This document shows positions 37,235 to 46,980 of a stretch of 64,000 nucleotides of DNA, piece by piece. The DNA comes from PR03 sp964353555 (GTDB lineage Bacteria; Myxococcota_A; UBA9160; PR03): assembly GCA_964353555.1 (NCBI GenBank), contig CAYGWM010000004.1, forward strand, positions 1-64,000. Direction: 5' to 3'. The first letter of the stretch is position 1. Each line of letters opens with the position of its first letter. The translations under genes and the position numbers were made by a program. Under the pieces are notes generated by a model. It had not been told where the DNA came from. It did no database searches and saw nothing but the letters and a program-made list of their open reading frames with translations.

Positions 37235-38761
37235 CTACGACGCCGGCGTCAGCGCGGAAAGATCGACCACCAGGTCGCCGTCGCGCGTGAGACGGGCACG
37301 GGCCTCGCGGAGCCACTCGCTGCGCAGCTCGCCCCGGCGCGCCTCGACGAGTTTGGGCCGCTCCGTCGCAACTTCGCGCGCGATGTCGTCGTCGCTCGGA
37401 CCGCGGCGTTCGAGCACTTGCACCATCACCAGGTTGGTGCCCACTTCGAACACGCGATCGAGACTCGTCTTGTCGGTGTTTGCTGCAAAGACTGCCGTCA
37501 CCACCTGCGGTGCCGCGCCAAGCCCGGGCAAGTAGCCATCGCTGCGGCGACGCAGCCATTCACTGGTTTTCGTCGGGACCTTCGCTTCGCGTGCAGCTTC
37601 TTCCAGCGATTTGCCCGATCGCAGCGCGGCGACCAGGCGGTCGCTCGTCTCCCGCGCGAGCGCCCGCGCCCGATCCGCACCCGCCAATTCCTCCGCGATC
37701 TCATGGGCGGCTTCGTCGAAGCTGCGGTCCTTGGCGGCTTCGTGAGCCTCGGTACGAATCACGTGGAAGCCGAAGTCGGTGCGCACGACTTCGCTCGTCT
37801 CGCCGTCCTTCTGCTTGAACGCAACGTCTTCGAAGGCCGGTACCATCTGCTGGCGCGGGAAGAGTCCGAGGTCGCCGCCGCGGTCCTTGGAGCCCGGATC
37901 CTCGGAAACCTCGGCAGCGACCTTCGCGAAGTCCTCTCCTGCCTTGATGCGGGCGGACGCCACGTCGATGCGCTTTTTCGCTTCTTCGACCTTGTCCGCC
38001 GCAGCATCCTTCTCGACCCGCACCAGCACATGCCGCGCGCGCACGCGCTCGGGTAGGTGATAGCGGTCGGTGTGCTCGTCGTAGTATCGGCGCACGCGCT
38101 CGTTCTGCTCGCGCAGCAGCTTCTCCACGGCGTCGTTGTCTGCCTCGACTCCCGGCGGCGGCTTCTGCTGGTCCAGCGCGACCGTCGCGATCCGCACCTC
38201 CTCGAGTCGGTTGCGGACCGCATCGCGAGCCTCGGAATCCGAGACGGCGGCGCTGGCGTCGATCAGGTCGAGCAGCTTCGAGAAGAGGATGTCGTCGCGA
38301 ACCTCCTGCACGAAGCGGCCCTCGCTCCCGAAGCGGCGCACCGCGTAGTCGCGCACAGCCTTGCCGTCGAAGTCGCCGTCCTGGCCTCCAAAGGCGCGAC
38401 GGACGAGCAGCTTCACCTCTTCGTCACTGGCCTGCAGGCCCAGCCGTTCGGCCTCGTTCGCCAGCACGGCCCGCTGGATCAGCTGATCGGCTGAGATCTG
38501 GTCGAGGTATTGGCTCGCGGCCTTCGCATCGAAGGACTGACCGAGGCTCTCGCGCAGATTGCGCTCCTGGTCGTCGCGCACCCGCTGGAGGTCGGCGACC
38601 GAGTAGCGCCGCGACCCGAGCTGGACGATCGAGCCCCTCTCCTCGGGGCTGCTCAGCTTGCCCGGTCCGCCGAGTCCGAGATAGGCGACGAACACGCCAG
38701 CGATCGCGAATATCACGCCACCGATGAAGTATCGGTGACTGCGTCGCAACAGCGCGAGCAT
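37235..38761 (-). CDS. ppiD: Membrane-anchored peptidyl-prolyl isomerase/chaperone PpiD-like
   Basis: 508 residues from ATG 38761 with AAGGAG five bases upstream. A single membrane helix (about 13-31, YFIGGVIFAIAGVFVAYLG) anchors it in the inner membrane. A SurA-N-like helical chaperone region follows (about 35-200). The parvulin domain begins RARHVLVRVEK and includes FAKVAAEVSEDPGSKDRGGD and FGFHVIRTE. A second C-terminal parvulin-like part is degenerate. PpiD-type proteins assist folding of proteins emerging from the Sec translocon. It is divergent from mreB across a 294-bp gap. Confidence 0.88.
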   Translation of the reverse strand: MLALLRRSHRYFIGGVIFAIAGVFVAYLGLGGPGKLSSPEERGSIVQLGSRRYSVADLQRVRDDQERNLRESLGQSFDAKAASQYLDQISADQLIQRAVLANEAERLGLQASDEEVKLLVRRAFGGQDGDFDGKAVRDYAVRRFGSEGRFVQEVRDDILFSKLLDLIDASAAVSDSEARDAVRNRLEEVRIATVALDQQKPPPGVEADNDAVEKLLREQNERVRRYYDEHTDRYHLPERVRARHVLVRVEKDAAADKVEEAKKRIDVASARIKAGEDFAKVAAEVSEDPGSKDRGGDLGLFPRQQMVPAFEDVAFKQKDGETSEVVRTDFGFHVIRTEAHEAAKDRSFDEAAHEIAEELAGADRARALARETSDRLVAALRSGKSLEEAAREAKVPTKTSEWLRRRSDGYLPGLGAAPQVVTAVFAANTDKTSLDRVFEVGTNLVMVQVLERRGPSDDDIAREVATERPKLVEARRGELRSEWLREARARLTRDGDLVVDLSALTPAS

Positions 38762-38923
38762 TCCAGCTCCTTCTACGTTTGAATCGACCGCGTCCGCCTG
38801 CGAGCCTGGTGCTCCGAGCCGAAGGGCTCGCGCGGGGCTTGTTTGCCCCGATGGCGGCAAGCCGGTGGAGCCTAAGGGGGCGCATCGCCGCGAGCAAGGC
38901 GCGGTGTTCGAGTGGGACGGCGG

Positions 38924-38953
38924 TTGATCGCCTGGGGGCGCGACTGTTACGCT
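38924..38953 (+). promoter_or_regulatory. Possible promoter of the mre operon
   Basis: TTGATC (38924-38929) and TACGCT (38948-38953), 18-bp spacing, with an extended -10 TG one base before. It lies 103 bp ahead of mreB in the otherwise empty 294-bp ppiD-mreB gap, where I see no gene. The -10 match is limited to the first, second and last positions. Confidence 0.3.
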
Positions 38954-39055
38954 CCGCAACCGACGCCATCGGCATCGAAGGATCTGCTGAAAACCAGCAC
39001 TGAGGCGAGCGGCGCACCGGGTCCCGGACCGCGTCGCGCCAGGAGCGGCCAAGCC

Positions 39056-40090
<1,035 letters not shown>

Positions 40091-40148
40091 CGACGCGTCG
40101 CACCACGCGGATCGGGAACCAAATCGAGACTGCGACCGGAGCTCCGTA

Positions 40149-41060
40149 ATGCGCGAGCTATTCGAGCGATTGCGCGTACCGCTCCTGCTCGCGCTACTGG
40201 CTACGCTCTCGCTGGTGGTGGTTGCGTCGGATCGCCGCGTGATGACGGGCGGAGCGCAGGAGCGCGGGTTCCTGCCCGGCGTGCTGATCGAGATCGCCGC
40301 GCCCGTGCAGAAGGTGCTCTCGCTGCCCGCCGAACTGACGCGCAGCGGTTGGGGTCGTTACGTCGCGTTGCAAGGCGTGCACAGCGAGAACGAGCGCCTG
40401 ATGGCGCGCGTCGCGGCGCTGGAGGAAGAGAACCTCCAGTACCGCGAGGCGCTGGTCGAGAGCGGTCGTCTGCAGCGCATTGCCGAGATGCGCACCGATT
40501 TCGAGGCGCCGATGCGGCCGGCGCAGGTGGTCGGACAGGATGTCTCGCCTTGGTTCCGTTCGGTACTGGTCGACCGCGGCGGCTCCGACGGCGTGCGCTC
40601 GGGCATGCCGGTCGTCACCGAGACCGGCGTCGTCGGCCTCGTCACCGCCTCTTCGCCGCATGCGGGTCGCACGATGTTGCTACTCGACGCGCAGAGCGCC
40701 GTCGACGCGCTGGTGCAGCGGTCGCGTGCGCGCGGGATCGTCCGCGGCGACGGTACCGACCGCCTCAGCTTCGAGTTCTTCGTGCGCGGCGACGACGTGC
40801 AGGTGGGAGACATCGTCATCACCTCGGGCTTCGGCGGCGTCTACCCGAAAGGTCTACGGATCGGCGAGATCCTCGAGGTGCAATCCGATGGCGAGCGATT
40901 GCTGCAGCGCGCGCGGGTTCGACCAGCCGTCGACTTTGGTCGCCTCGAACAGGTGTTCGTGATGCTCTGGCGCGGACCCACGCTCGACCTGCTCTACGAA
41001 GGCGAGGGCGACACGCCGACGCAGGCCGAAGAGAAACCCACGGGAGCGCCCGGCTCGTGA
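40149..41060 (+). CDS. mreC: Rod shape-determining protein MreC
   Basis: 303 residues: a single membrane helix near the N-terminus (about 11-27), a periplasmic coiled coil (HSENERLMARVAALEEENLQ) and the two beta-barrel domains with GSDGVRSGMPVVTETGVVG and DVQVGDIVITSGFGGVYPKG. MreC links MreB and MreD to PBP2 in the periplasm. The stop overlaps mreD by GTGA. The acidic C-terminal tail (GEGDTPTQAEEKP) is dispensable-looking. Confidence 0.95.
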   Translation: MRELFERLRVPLLLALLATLSLVVVASDRRVMTGGAQERGFLPGVLIEIAAPVQKVLSLPAELTRSGWGRYVALQGVHSENERLMARVAALEEENLQYREALVESGRLQRIAEMRTDFEAPMRPAQVVGQDVSPWFRSVLVDRGGSDGVRSGMPVVTETGVVGLVTASSPHAGRTMLLLDAQSAVDALVQRSRARGIVRGDGTDRLSFEFFVRGDDVQVGDIVITSGFGGVYPKGLRIGEILEVQSDGERLLQRARVRPAVDFGRLEQVFVMLWRGPTLDLLYEGEGDTPTQAEEKPTGAPGS

Positions 41061-41584
41061 GAGCGATCGCCACCGCGTGGCTGCTCACCGCGATGGGGCT
41101 GTGGCTCGCCGGCGCTGCTGCGCCGTGGCTCCCGCGCGGCGTGTTGCCGGATCCGGCGCTGCTGGCGGCGGTTGCGCTCGGCCTGCACATGCCCGGTCTG
41201 CGCGGGATCATCGCGGCGTGGGGAGTGGGTTGGCAGCAGGACTTTCTCTCCGGCGCGCCGCTCGGGCTCTTCGCGTTGCTGCAACTGCTCGCGTGGGCGG
41301 CGACCCGACTCGGCGAGCGCCAGCTCGCGCTCGCGCGCGCCGTCGCGCTGGTGCCGTTCACCGCGGTGCTGACAGTCGCGCAGGCGCTGCTCGTGATGGG
41401 GATCACCGGCGGACCGCGCTTCGACGACCCGCGCACGCTCCCAGTGCTCGTCATACACGCGTTCGTGAATGCGCTCGTGGTGCCCTTCGCGAGCCGAGTC
41501 TTCGGCGCTGCGGTAGGCCGCGTCGACGCGCCGGAACAGAGTCGCAGCGGGCTGCGCTTCGATGCGGGAGCGCCGCTGCGATGA
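41057..41584 (+). CDS. mreD: Rod shape-determining membrane protein MreD
   Basis: 175 residues from a GTG at 41057 overlapping the mreC stop. Four or five hydrophobic helices span most of the protein, with the loop GWQQDFLSGAPLGLFAL typical of MreD. It forms a complex with MreC in the inner membrane. The stop overlaps the mrdA start (ATGA). Sequence conservation in this family is low; position between mreC and mrdA is the strongest evidence. Confidence 0.9.
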   Translation: MRAIATAWLLTAMGLWLAGAAAPWLPRGVLPDPALLAAVALGLHMPGLRGIIAAWGVGWQQDFLSGAPLGLFALLQLLAWAATRLGERQLALARAVALVPFTAVLTVAQALLVMGITGGPRFDDPRTLPVLVIHAFVNALVVPFASRVFGAAVGRVDAPEQSRSGLRFDAGAPLR

Positions 41585-43554
41585 GCACGCTCGGCAGCAT
41601 GGGCTCTTGGAGCGACGACTATTTCGACCAGCGCCTGCGCGTGCTCGGCATCGTGATGGGGGGCTTCTTCGCGCTGTTTCTGGTGCGCCTGTTCCAGCTC
41701 CAGATCGTCGAGGGCGAGCAGCATCTCGAGCGCTCTCAGCGCAACTCGATCCGCACCGAGCGCATCGCGTCGCCGCGCGGCGAGATCGTCGATCGCGAAG
41801 GTCGCGTGCTCGCGTCGACGCGCCCGGCCTTCGAATTGGAAGTCGTTCCGAGCGAGGTGCGCGACAAGGAACGCACCGTTGCGCTGCTCGCGGCGTTGAT
41901 GGACCAATCGAAAGAGAGCGTGCGCCAGACAGTGAGCGCCGCGCGCGGGCGCGCGCGCTTCCAAGCCGTGCGACTCCAGGACGACCTGTCCTTCGAACAG
42001 CTCGCGCGCGTGGAATCGCATCGCTACGCGTTGCCCGGCGTGATCACCGAAGTGCACCCGCGGCGCGAGTATCCCTACGGGTCTCTCGCGGCGCACGTCG
42101 TGGGAACGATCGGCGAGGTACGCACGGATCAGCTCGATGGGCGTCGCTTCACCGGCTACCGCTCCGGCGAGCAGGTGGGGCAATCGGGTGTCGAGTCGCT
42201 GCTCGAACGACACCTGCGCGGGCGCTTCGGCGGGCGGAACGTCGTGGTGGACGTGGCGGGCCGCACCGTCGAAGTGCTCGACGCCGTCGAGCCCCGCTCG
42301 GGCGGGCGCGCGGTACTCACGATCGACGTCGACTTGCAGTTGGCCGCGGAGAACGGACTGCGCGAGACCGCGGCGCCGGGGGATCCGGTCGCGGGCGCGG
42401 TCGTCGCGCTGGATCCGCGCAACGGAGACGTACTCGCTCTTGCGTCGCTGCCGAACTTCGACCCGAACGAATTTCCGGGTGGCATCGAGGCCGCCAGCTG
42501 GCGCGCGCTGAAAGACGATCCGCTGAAGCCTCTGCAGGATCGCGCGGTCGCAGGCCAGTTCCCGCCGGGCTCCACTTACAAGCCGTTCATCGCGGCGATC
42601 GCGCTGCAGGAGAAGGTGCGCACGCCGAGTGCGGGAACCTTCTGTCCGGGCAGCTTCTGGTTCGGCAATCGCTCCTTCGGCTGCTGGAAGAAGACCGGAC
42701 ACGGCACCATGGACCTGCACCGGGCGATCGTGCAGTCGTGCGACGTCTATTTCTACCGCGCCGGTCTCGACATCGGTGTCGATCGCATGGCCGAATACAT
42801 GAAGAGTTTTGGCTTCGGCTCAGCGACCGGAATCGGGCTCGAGAACGAGCGCGGAGGAATCCTGCCGAGCAGCGAATGGAAGCAGCGCCGTTTCAAGCAG
42901 CCGTGGATGGCGGGCGAGACGGTGTCGATCTCGATCGGTCAGGGCTACGTGGTCGTGACCCCGCTGCAGCTCGCGGCCGCATTCGGCGCGCTCGGTACCG
43001 GTCAACTCGTGCGCCCGCGCCTCGTTCTCGAACGCCTTGCCCCCGACGGCACAGGCATTCCGGAACCGGTTCAGGTGCTGAACCAGCTGCCGATCGATGC
43101 GGAATATCTGGCGCTCGTGCGGAGTGCACTGCGCGGTGTCGTCGTCGAAGGCGGTGGAACCGGCCGGCGCTCGCAGGTGCCGGGTCTCGATGTCGGTGGC
43201 AAGACGGGTACCGCGCAGGTGGTGAAACTCGAAAAGACGGCCGGCTTGCGCGAGAAAGCCATTCCGTGGAAGTACCGCGACCACGCCTGGTTCGGCGCGA
43301 TCGCACCGGTCGACGCGCCCGAGATTGCGATCGTGGTGCTCTGCGAACACTGCGGCCACGGCGGCTCGGCAGCCGCACCGATCGCGCAACGCGTGCTCGC
43401 GAAGTGGTGGGAGAAGCGAAACGCGGGGCCCCCGCCCGCATTGCAAGCCGCTGTCGTCGCCGACTCGGAAGCGGATCACGCAGCGCACGCGGAACATGAC
43501 GATGCGGCGCCCGCAGATCACGAGACAGCCGGGGAACCCGATGGCGCGGATTGA
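41581..43554 (+). CDS. mrdA: Penicillin-binding protein 2 (elongation transpeptidase)
   Basis: 657 residues. One N-terminal membrane helix (VLGIVMGGFFALFLVRLF), the pedestal/dimerisation domain (RIASPRGEIVDREGRVLAST) and the transpeptidase domain. Catalytic motifs are S331-x-x-K (PGSTYKPF), SCD (VQSCDVYFYRAG) and K541TG (GGKTGTAQ). It crosslinks peptidoglycan during elongation together with RodA. The His/Asp-rich C-terminal tail (DHAAHAEHDDAAPADHETA) is unusual and may bind metal or be disordered. It overlaps rodA by 14 bases. Confidence 0.95.
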   Translation: MSTLGSMGSWSDDYFDQRLRVLGIVMGGFFALFLVRLFQLQIVEGEQHLERSQRNSIRTERIASPRGEIVDREGRVLASTRPAFELEVVPSEVRDKERTVALLAALMDQSKESVRQTVSAARGRARFQAVRLQDDLSFEQLARVESHRYALPGVITEVHPRREYPYGSLAAHVVGTIGEVRTDQLDGRRFTGYRSGEQVGQSGVESLLERHLRGRFGGRNVVVDVAGRTVEVLDAVEPRSGGRAVLTIDVDLQLAAENGLRETAAPGDPVAGAVVALDPRNGDVLALASLPNFDPNEFPGGIEAASWRALKDDPLKPLQDRAVAGQFPPGSTYKPFIAAIALQEKVRTPSAGTFCPGSFWFGNRSFGCWKKTGHGTMDLHRAIVQSCDVYFYRAGLDIGVDRMAEYMKSFGFGSATGIGLENERGGILPSSEWKQRRFKQPWMAGETVSISIGQGYVVVTPLQLAAAFGALGTGQLVRPRLVLERLAPDGTGIPEPVQVLNQLPIDAEYLALVRSALRGVVVEGGGTGRRSQVPGLDVGGKTGTAQVVKLEKTAGLREKAIPWKYRDHAWFGAIAPVDAPEIAIVVLCEHCGHGGSAAAPIAQRVLAKWWEKRNAGPPPALQAAVVADSEADHAAHAEHDDAAPADHETAGEPDGAD

Positions 43555-44650
43555 ACGGCGCTTCGCCCAGCACAACGAATGGTGGTTGATGGGCCTGATC
43601 GGGGTGCTGCTCGCGCTCGGGATCGCGAATCTGATGTCGGCGACGCATCCCGAGTCCGAGTCGCTGCTGACGCCGACCGTGAAGCGACAGTGTTTCGCGT
43701 TGCTGCTCGGTCTGGTGGGTTTCGCCGGCGCGATCGCGATCGACTACCGCCGGCTCGAGCGCTGGGTGCCATTCCTCTACGTCGGCAGTCTCGGGCTACT
43801 GGTTGCGACGCTGGTGGTCGGAACGATGACGCATGGAAACCAGAGCTGGCTCGTGTTCGGGCCGCTGCGACTGCAGCCCTCGGAGCTGGCGCGTGTCGCG
43901 ATGATCCTGATGCTGGCACGCTACTTCCATCGCAATCCGCCCAGCGAGGTGCGCCGGCTGCGGGATCTCTTTCTCCCCGGCTTGATCGCCGCCGCGACCG
44001 TGGGGCTGATCGTGCTCGGTCGTGACATGGGCGTCGCGCTGCTGACGCTCGCGGTCGCCGCCACCTACCTGATCTTCGTGCGGATCCCGATCCGCTCGTG
44101 GGCGATGGTCGCCGGCACCGCACTCGCGGTGCTCGCGATCGTCTGGGTCTTCGTGCTCGCGGACTATCAGAAGAGCCGCATCCTCGATGTCGCCGATCCC
44201 GGTCGCGATCCGCTCGCGTCGGGTTATCAGGCGAATCAGTCGCGAATCGCGATCGGCTCGGGCGGGCTCTTCGGCAAGGGCTACATGGAGGGTACGCAGA
44301 CGCAGCTCCGCTTCCTCCCTACGCAGCACACCGATTTCATCTTCTCGGTGTTGGCGGAGGAATGGGGGCTGGTCGGCGCCGCCACCGTGCTGGTGCTCTA
44401 CTTCTCGTTGCTGGTCTGGGGTCTCGTGATTGCGGGCGGCTCCAAGGATCTGTTCGGCGCGCTGCTGGCCGTCGGCGTGGTGGGGATGCTGTTCTGGCCA
44501 GCCGTGGTGAACGTCTTGATGGTAGTCGGGTTGGCTCCGGTGATCGGTGTGCCGCTGCCGCTGTTCTCGTACGGCGGCTCTTCACTGCTCGGATCGCTGA
44601 TCGCATTGGGCCTGCTCCTCAATGTGTCGCTGCGGCGCTACCTGTTCTGA
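43541..44650 (+). CDS. rodA: Peptidoglycan glycosyltransferase RodA (SEDS family)
   Basis: 369 residues with about ten membrane helices. SEDS motifs include GNQSWLVFGPLRLQPSELAR, the catalytic-loop Asp region LAEEWGLVGA and the end motif VPLPLFSYGGSSLLGSLIA. It polymerises glycan strands from lipid II as the partner of PBP2. The start ATG 43541 lies inside the end of mrdA. This is the last elongasome gene; a phosphatase gene follows 3 bases later. Confidence 0.95.
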   Translation: MARIERRFAQHNEWWLMGLIGVLLALGIANLMSATHPESESLLTPTVKRQCFALLLGLVGFAGAIAIDYRRLERWVPFLYVGSLGLLVATLVVGTMTHGNQSWLVFGPLRLQPSELARVAMILMLARYFHRNPPSEVRRLRDLFLPGLIAAATVGLIVLGRDMGVALLTLAVAATYLIFVRIPIRSWAMVAGTALAVLAIVWVFVLADYQKSRILDVADPGRDPLASGYQANQSRIAIGSGGLFGKGYMEGTQTQLRFLPTQHTDFIFSVLAEEWGLVGAATVLVLYFSLLVWGLVIAGGSKDLFGALLAVGVVGMLFWPAVVNVLMVVGLAPVIGVPLPLFSYGGSSLLGSLIALGLLLNVSLRRYLF

Positions 44651-44653
44651 ACG

Positions 44654-45382
44654 ATGGTTCCGCCCACCCGCAAGCGCACGGCTCCTCGCATCGGCGCATT
44701 CTTCGACATGGACAAGACGCTGATCTCGGAGAACTCCGGCTCGCTGTACATGAAGTACCGCTACGAGCGCGGCGAGGTCGACGGCTGGGATCTCGCCAAG
44801 GGCCTCTTCGACTACCTGCGTTACAAGGCCGGCATTCTGGACATCCGCGCGTTCACGCAGCAGGCGATGCTCGAATTCCGCGGCCAGAGCGAACGCAAGC
44901 TGCTGCGCGAAGCGCGCGACTTCGTCGAGCAGGTGGTGGTGCCGACGGTCTACCCCGAAGCGATCGAGACACTGCGCTGGCACCAGAAGCAGGGGCACGT
45001 GGTCGCGATCGTTTCGGGCGCCACCAAATTCGTGGTGCGTCCGGTCGCCGAGGCGCTCGGCATCAAGCACTACCTGTATACGCGTCTCGAGGTCGAGCAC
45101 GGCCGCTTCACCGGCCGCGTCATCGACCCGCTCTGCTTCGAGGAAGGCAAGATCTACTGGCTGCAGCAGTTCATCGACGAGCGCGGCATCGATCTCGCGA
45201 AGAGCTGGTTCTACACCGACTCGGTCACCGACCTGCCGCTGATGGACCTGGTCGGCCACCCGGTCGCAGTGAACCCCGACCCGTTCCTGTTTCGCGCAGC
45301 AAGGCGGCGCCACTGGCCTGTGAAGTTCTACGAACCCCCCGTCGCCGCCGCGCAGCGAGCCAAAGGCGAGCGAAGTCCATGA
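44654..45382 (+). CDS. HAD-IB family phosphatase
   Basis: 242 residues. HAD motif I is FFDMDKTLI (nucleophile and acid Asp), motif II is IVSGAT, and motif III/IV is YTDSVTDLPLM. The cap-like helices match the SerB-like IB subfamily that contains phosphoserine and lipid-phosphate phosphatases. Substrate unknown. It begins 3 bases after rodA and so is probably cotranscribed. The last 12 codons (AAAQRAKGERSP) are supplied by a dispersed repeat that also occurs after hemB, suggesting a recent extension of the C-terminus. Confidence 0.85.
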   Translation: MVPPTRKRTAPRIGAFFDMDKTLISENSGSLYMKYRYERGEVDGWDLAKGLFDYLRYKAGILDIRAFTQQAMLEFRGQSERKLLREARDFVEQVVVPTVYPEAIETLRWHQKQGHVVAIVSGATKFVVRPVAEALGIKHYLYTRLEVEHGRFTGRVIDPLCFEEGKIYWLQQFIDERGIDLAKSWFYTDSVTDLPLMDLVGHPVAVNPDPFLFRAARRRHWPVKFYEPPVAAAQRAKGERSP

Positions 45383-45387
45383 GGGCG
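45347..45387 (+). repeat. Dispersed ~38-bp repeat, copy 1
   Basis: Bases 45347-45384 match 53966-54003 at 35 of 38 positions (begins GCCGCGCAGCGAGCC). It contains GCGAGC twice, 11 bp apart. This copy forms the end of the HAD phosphatase gene. Confidence 0.6.
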
Positions 45388-45407
45388 CGGTCGAGCTGGC
45401 AACACCC

Positions 45408-45734
45408 TCAAGCGGTCAGCTTCTTCGCCATCTCCTCGTACACGGCCTTCGGTCGCGCGCTGGTGATCTGCTCGACGACCGTGCCGCCCTTGAACGCGAG
45501 AACAGTCGGGATCGCACGCACGCCGTAGCGCGCGGGCGTCGCCGGATTCTCGTCGACGTTCATCTTCACGACCTTCACCCGACCGCCGTAGCTCGCGGCA
45601 AGCTCCGCGATGATCGGCGCGATGGCGCGGCACGGCGCGCACCACTCGGCCCAGAAGTCCACGATCGTCGGCGTGTCCGAGTTCAGCACCTCGGTGTCGA
45701 AGTTCTGGTCGGTTACCTCTGCGACTGCTGCCAT
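45408..45734 (-). CDS. trxA: Thioredoxin
   Basis: 108 residues, a single thioredoxin domain with the WCAPC redox site, VDFWAEWCAPCRAIAP, the cis-Pro in RAIPTVLAFKGG and the usual length. It reduces cytoplasmic disulfides. Its start overlaps the end of the rhodanese-like gene by 22 bases, so translation may be coupled. It is convergent with the HAD phosphatase. Confidence 0.95.
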   Translation of the reverse strand: MAAVAEVTDQNFDTEVLNSDTPTIVDFWAEWCAPCRAIAPIIAELAASYGGRVKVVKMNVDENPATPARYGVRAIPTVLAFKGGTVVEQITSARPKAVYEEMAKKLTA

Positions 45735-46210
45735 GGGTCGGTTCTCCTCGCGGGTTCGCGCTGGGTAGGTTTAGCGTGGGATGCGTTCGAGAGCCCCACT
45801 CGCGAATCGGGCGACGGCGCGTCCGGGTCTTGCTGGGATTCCGACCAGGCTCCGATGCCACCGCGCACGACCGAGACACGGGCGGCGCCGAGCCGGAGCA
45901 GTCGCGCGGCGAGCCGGCGTGCGGCCGCCTCGTCGTGGGCGATCACCAGGATCGGGCGCGCTTCGGCGAGCCACGCATTCGGTACCGACTCGCCGGGACC
46001 GAGCATCGCCGCCGCCCCGATGCGCGCGTCTGCGAACTCCGGGTCGCGCACCTGGACGAGCCGTGCTCGATCCTTTTCCAGCGAACGTGCCGCGGCCGAG
46101 ACGTCGATCTCCGCAAAGCTGCGGCCGCCGCCGACGGCCGGACCGCCGGGGCCGCAAGAGGTCCCGCAGGCAAGAAAAAGGGCTGCAATGAGCGCCACGC
46201 GGACCGGCAC
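45713..46210 (-). CDS. Rhodanese-like lipoprotein, active-site Cys absent
   Basis: 165 residues from a GTG at 46210. Residues 1-20 form a lipoprotein-type signal (ALIAALFLACGTSCG, Cys near 15 or 19). The mature part resembles a rhodanese fold: LVQVRDPEFADARIGAA and VVRGGIGAWSES. The active-site loop that normally reads CxxGxR is IAHDEAAARR, with no Cys, so sulfur transfer is unlikely. The C-terminal 35 residues are polar and overlap the thioredoxin start. Partnering with thioredoxin is suggested only by position, and the two should be in different compartments. Confidence 0.6.
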   Translation of the reverse strand: MPVRVALIAALFLACGTSCGPGGPAVGGGRSFAEIDVSAAARSLEKDRARLVQVRDPEFADARIGAAAMLGPGESVPNAWLAEARPILVIAHDEAAARRLAARLLRLGAARVSVVRGGIGAWSESQQDPDAPSPDSRVGLSNASHAKPTQREPARRTDPWQQSQR

Positions 46211-46373
46211 GGGGCGCCAGCATAGCAGCGGAGATGGGGCGTCCGCGTTGACGCTCGACACCCTCGCCGGTATCTTTCGCGTCCTCGCATCCCCTCGGAT
46301 TCTCGATGCTTTCAGGTTCCCAGCGAGGCTCCGCCGCCGTTCACTCTCCGCCGCCGCCCAGGTGGGAGGACCG

Positions 46374-46970
46374 ATGCCCGAAGACTCCGGCGACCCCGCA
46401 GCCCGCGTCCGCGCCATTTTCGAAGAGAGCGCGCGCGTGAAGCGTGCGCTGGCGGCCGAGTCGGCGGACGCGATCGTGCGCGGCGCCGAGCTGCTGGCCG
46501 CGTGCTTCCGCAGCGGCGGCAAGGCGTTGCTGTTCGGCAATGGCGGCTCGGCGGCCGACTCCCAGCACATCGCAGCCGAATGGTGCGGCCGACTCTCGCG
46601 CGAACGCATCGCGCTGCCGGCGATCGCGCTGACCGCGAACAGCTCCGACATCACCGCGCTCGGCAACGACTACGGCTTCGAGCGGGTCTTTGCACGCCTC
46701 ATCGAGGCGCACGGTCGTCCGGGCGACATCGCGATCGCAATCTCCACCTCGGGCAATTCGCCCAACGTGCTGGCGGCCGTCGACGAGGCGCGCGCGCGCG
46801 GGCTGCGCACGATCGCGTGGACCGGTCGCGGGGGCGGCAAGCTCGCGAGCCGGGTCGAGCTCGCGCTGATCGTGCCGTCGGACGACACCCAGCGGATCCA
46901 GGAATCGCACATCGCGATCGGCCACGCGCTGGCGGAGCTCGTGGACGACGCACTGTTCCCGAAGCCGTGA
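46374..46970 (+). CDS. gmhA: SIS-domain phosphoheptose isomerase
   Basis: 198 residues from ATG 46374 with GGGAGGA just upstream. The SIS fold shows LLFGNGGSAADSQHIAAEW, ALTANSSDITALGNDYGFE and IAISTSGNSPNVLAA, and the C-terminal ESHIAIGHALAELVDD supplies the conserved Glu and His. GmhA converts sedoheptulose 7-phosphate to heptose 7-phosphate for LPS core. The near relative DiaA (replication) cannot be fully excluded, but the motifs favour GmhA. Confidence 0.88.
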   Translation: MPEDSGDPAARVRAIFEESARVKRALAAESADAIVRGAELLAACFRSGGKALLFGNGGSAADSQHIAAEWCGRLSRERIALPAIALTANSSDITALGNDYGFERVFARLIEAHGRPGDIAIAISTSGNSPNVLAAVDEARARGLRTIAWTGRGGGKLASRVELALIVPSDDTQRIQESHIAIGHALAELVDDALFPKP

Positions 46971-46980
46971 GCCGCACGTC

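Noticed and set aside
38762..39055. A small gene in the ppiD-mreB gap (open frame 38779-39003)
   Set aside because: No ribosome binding site, no recognisable motif and overlap with the presumed promoter region.
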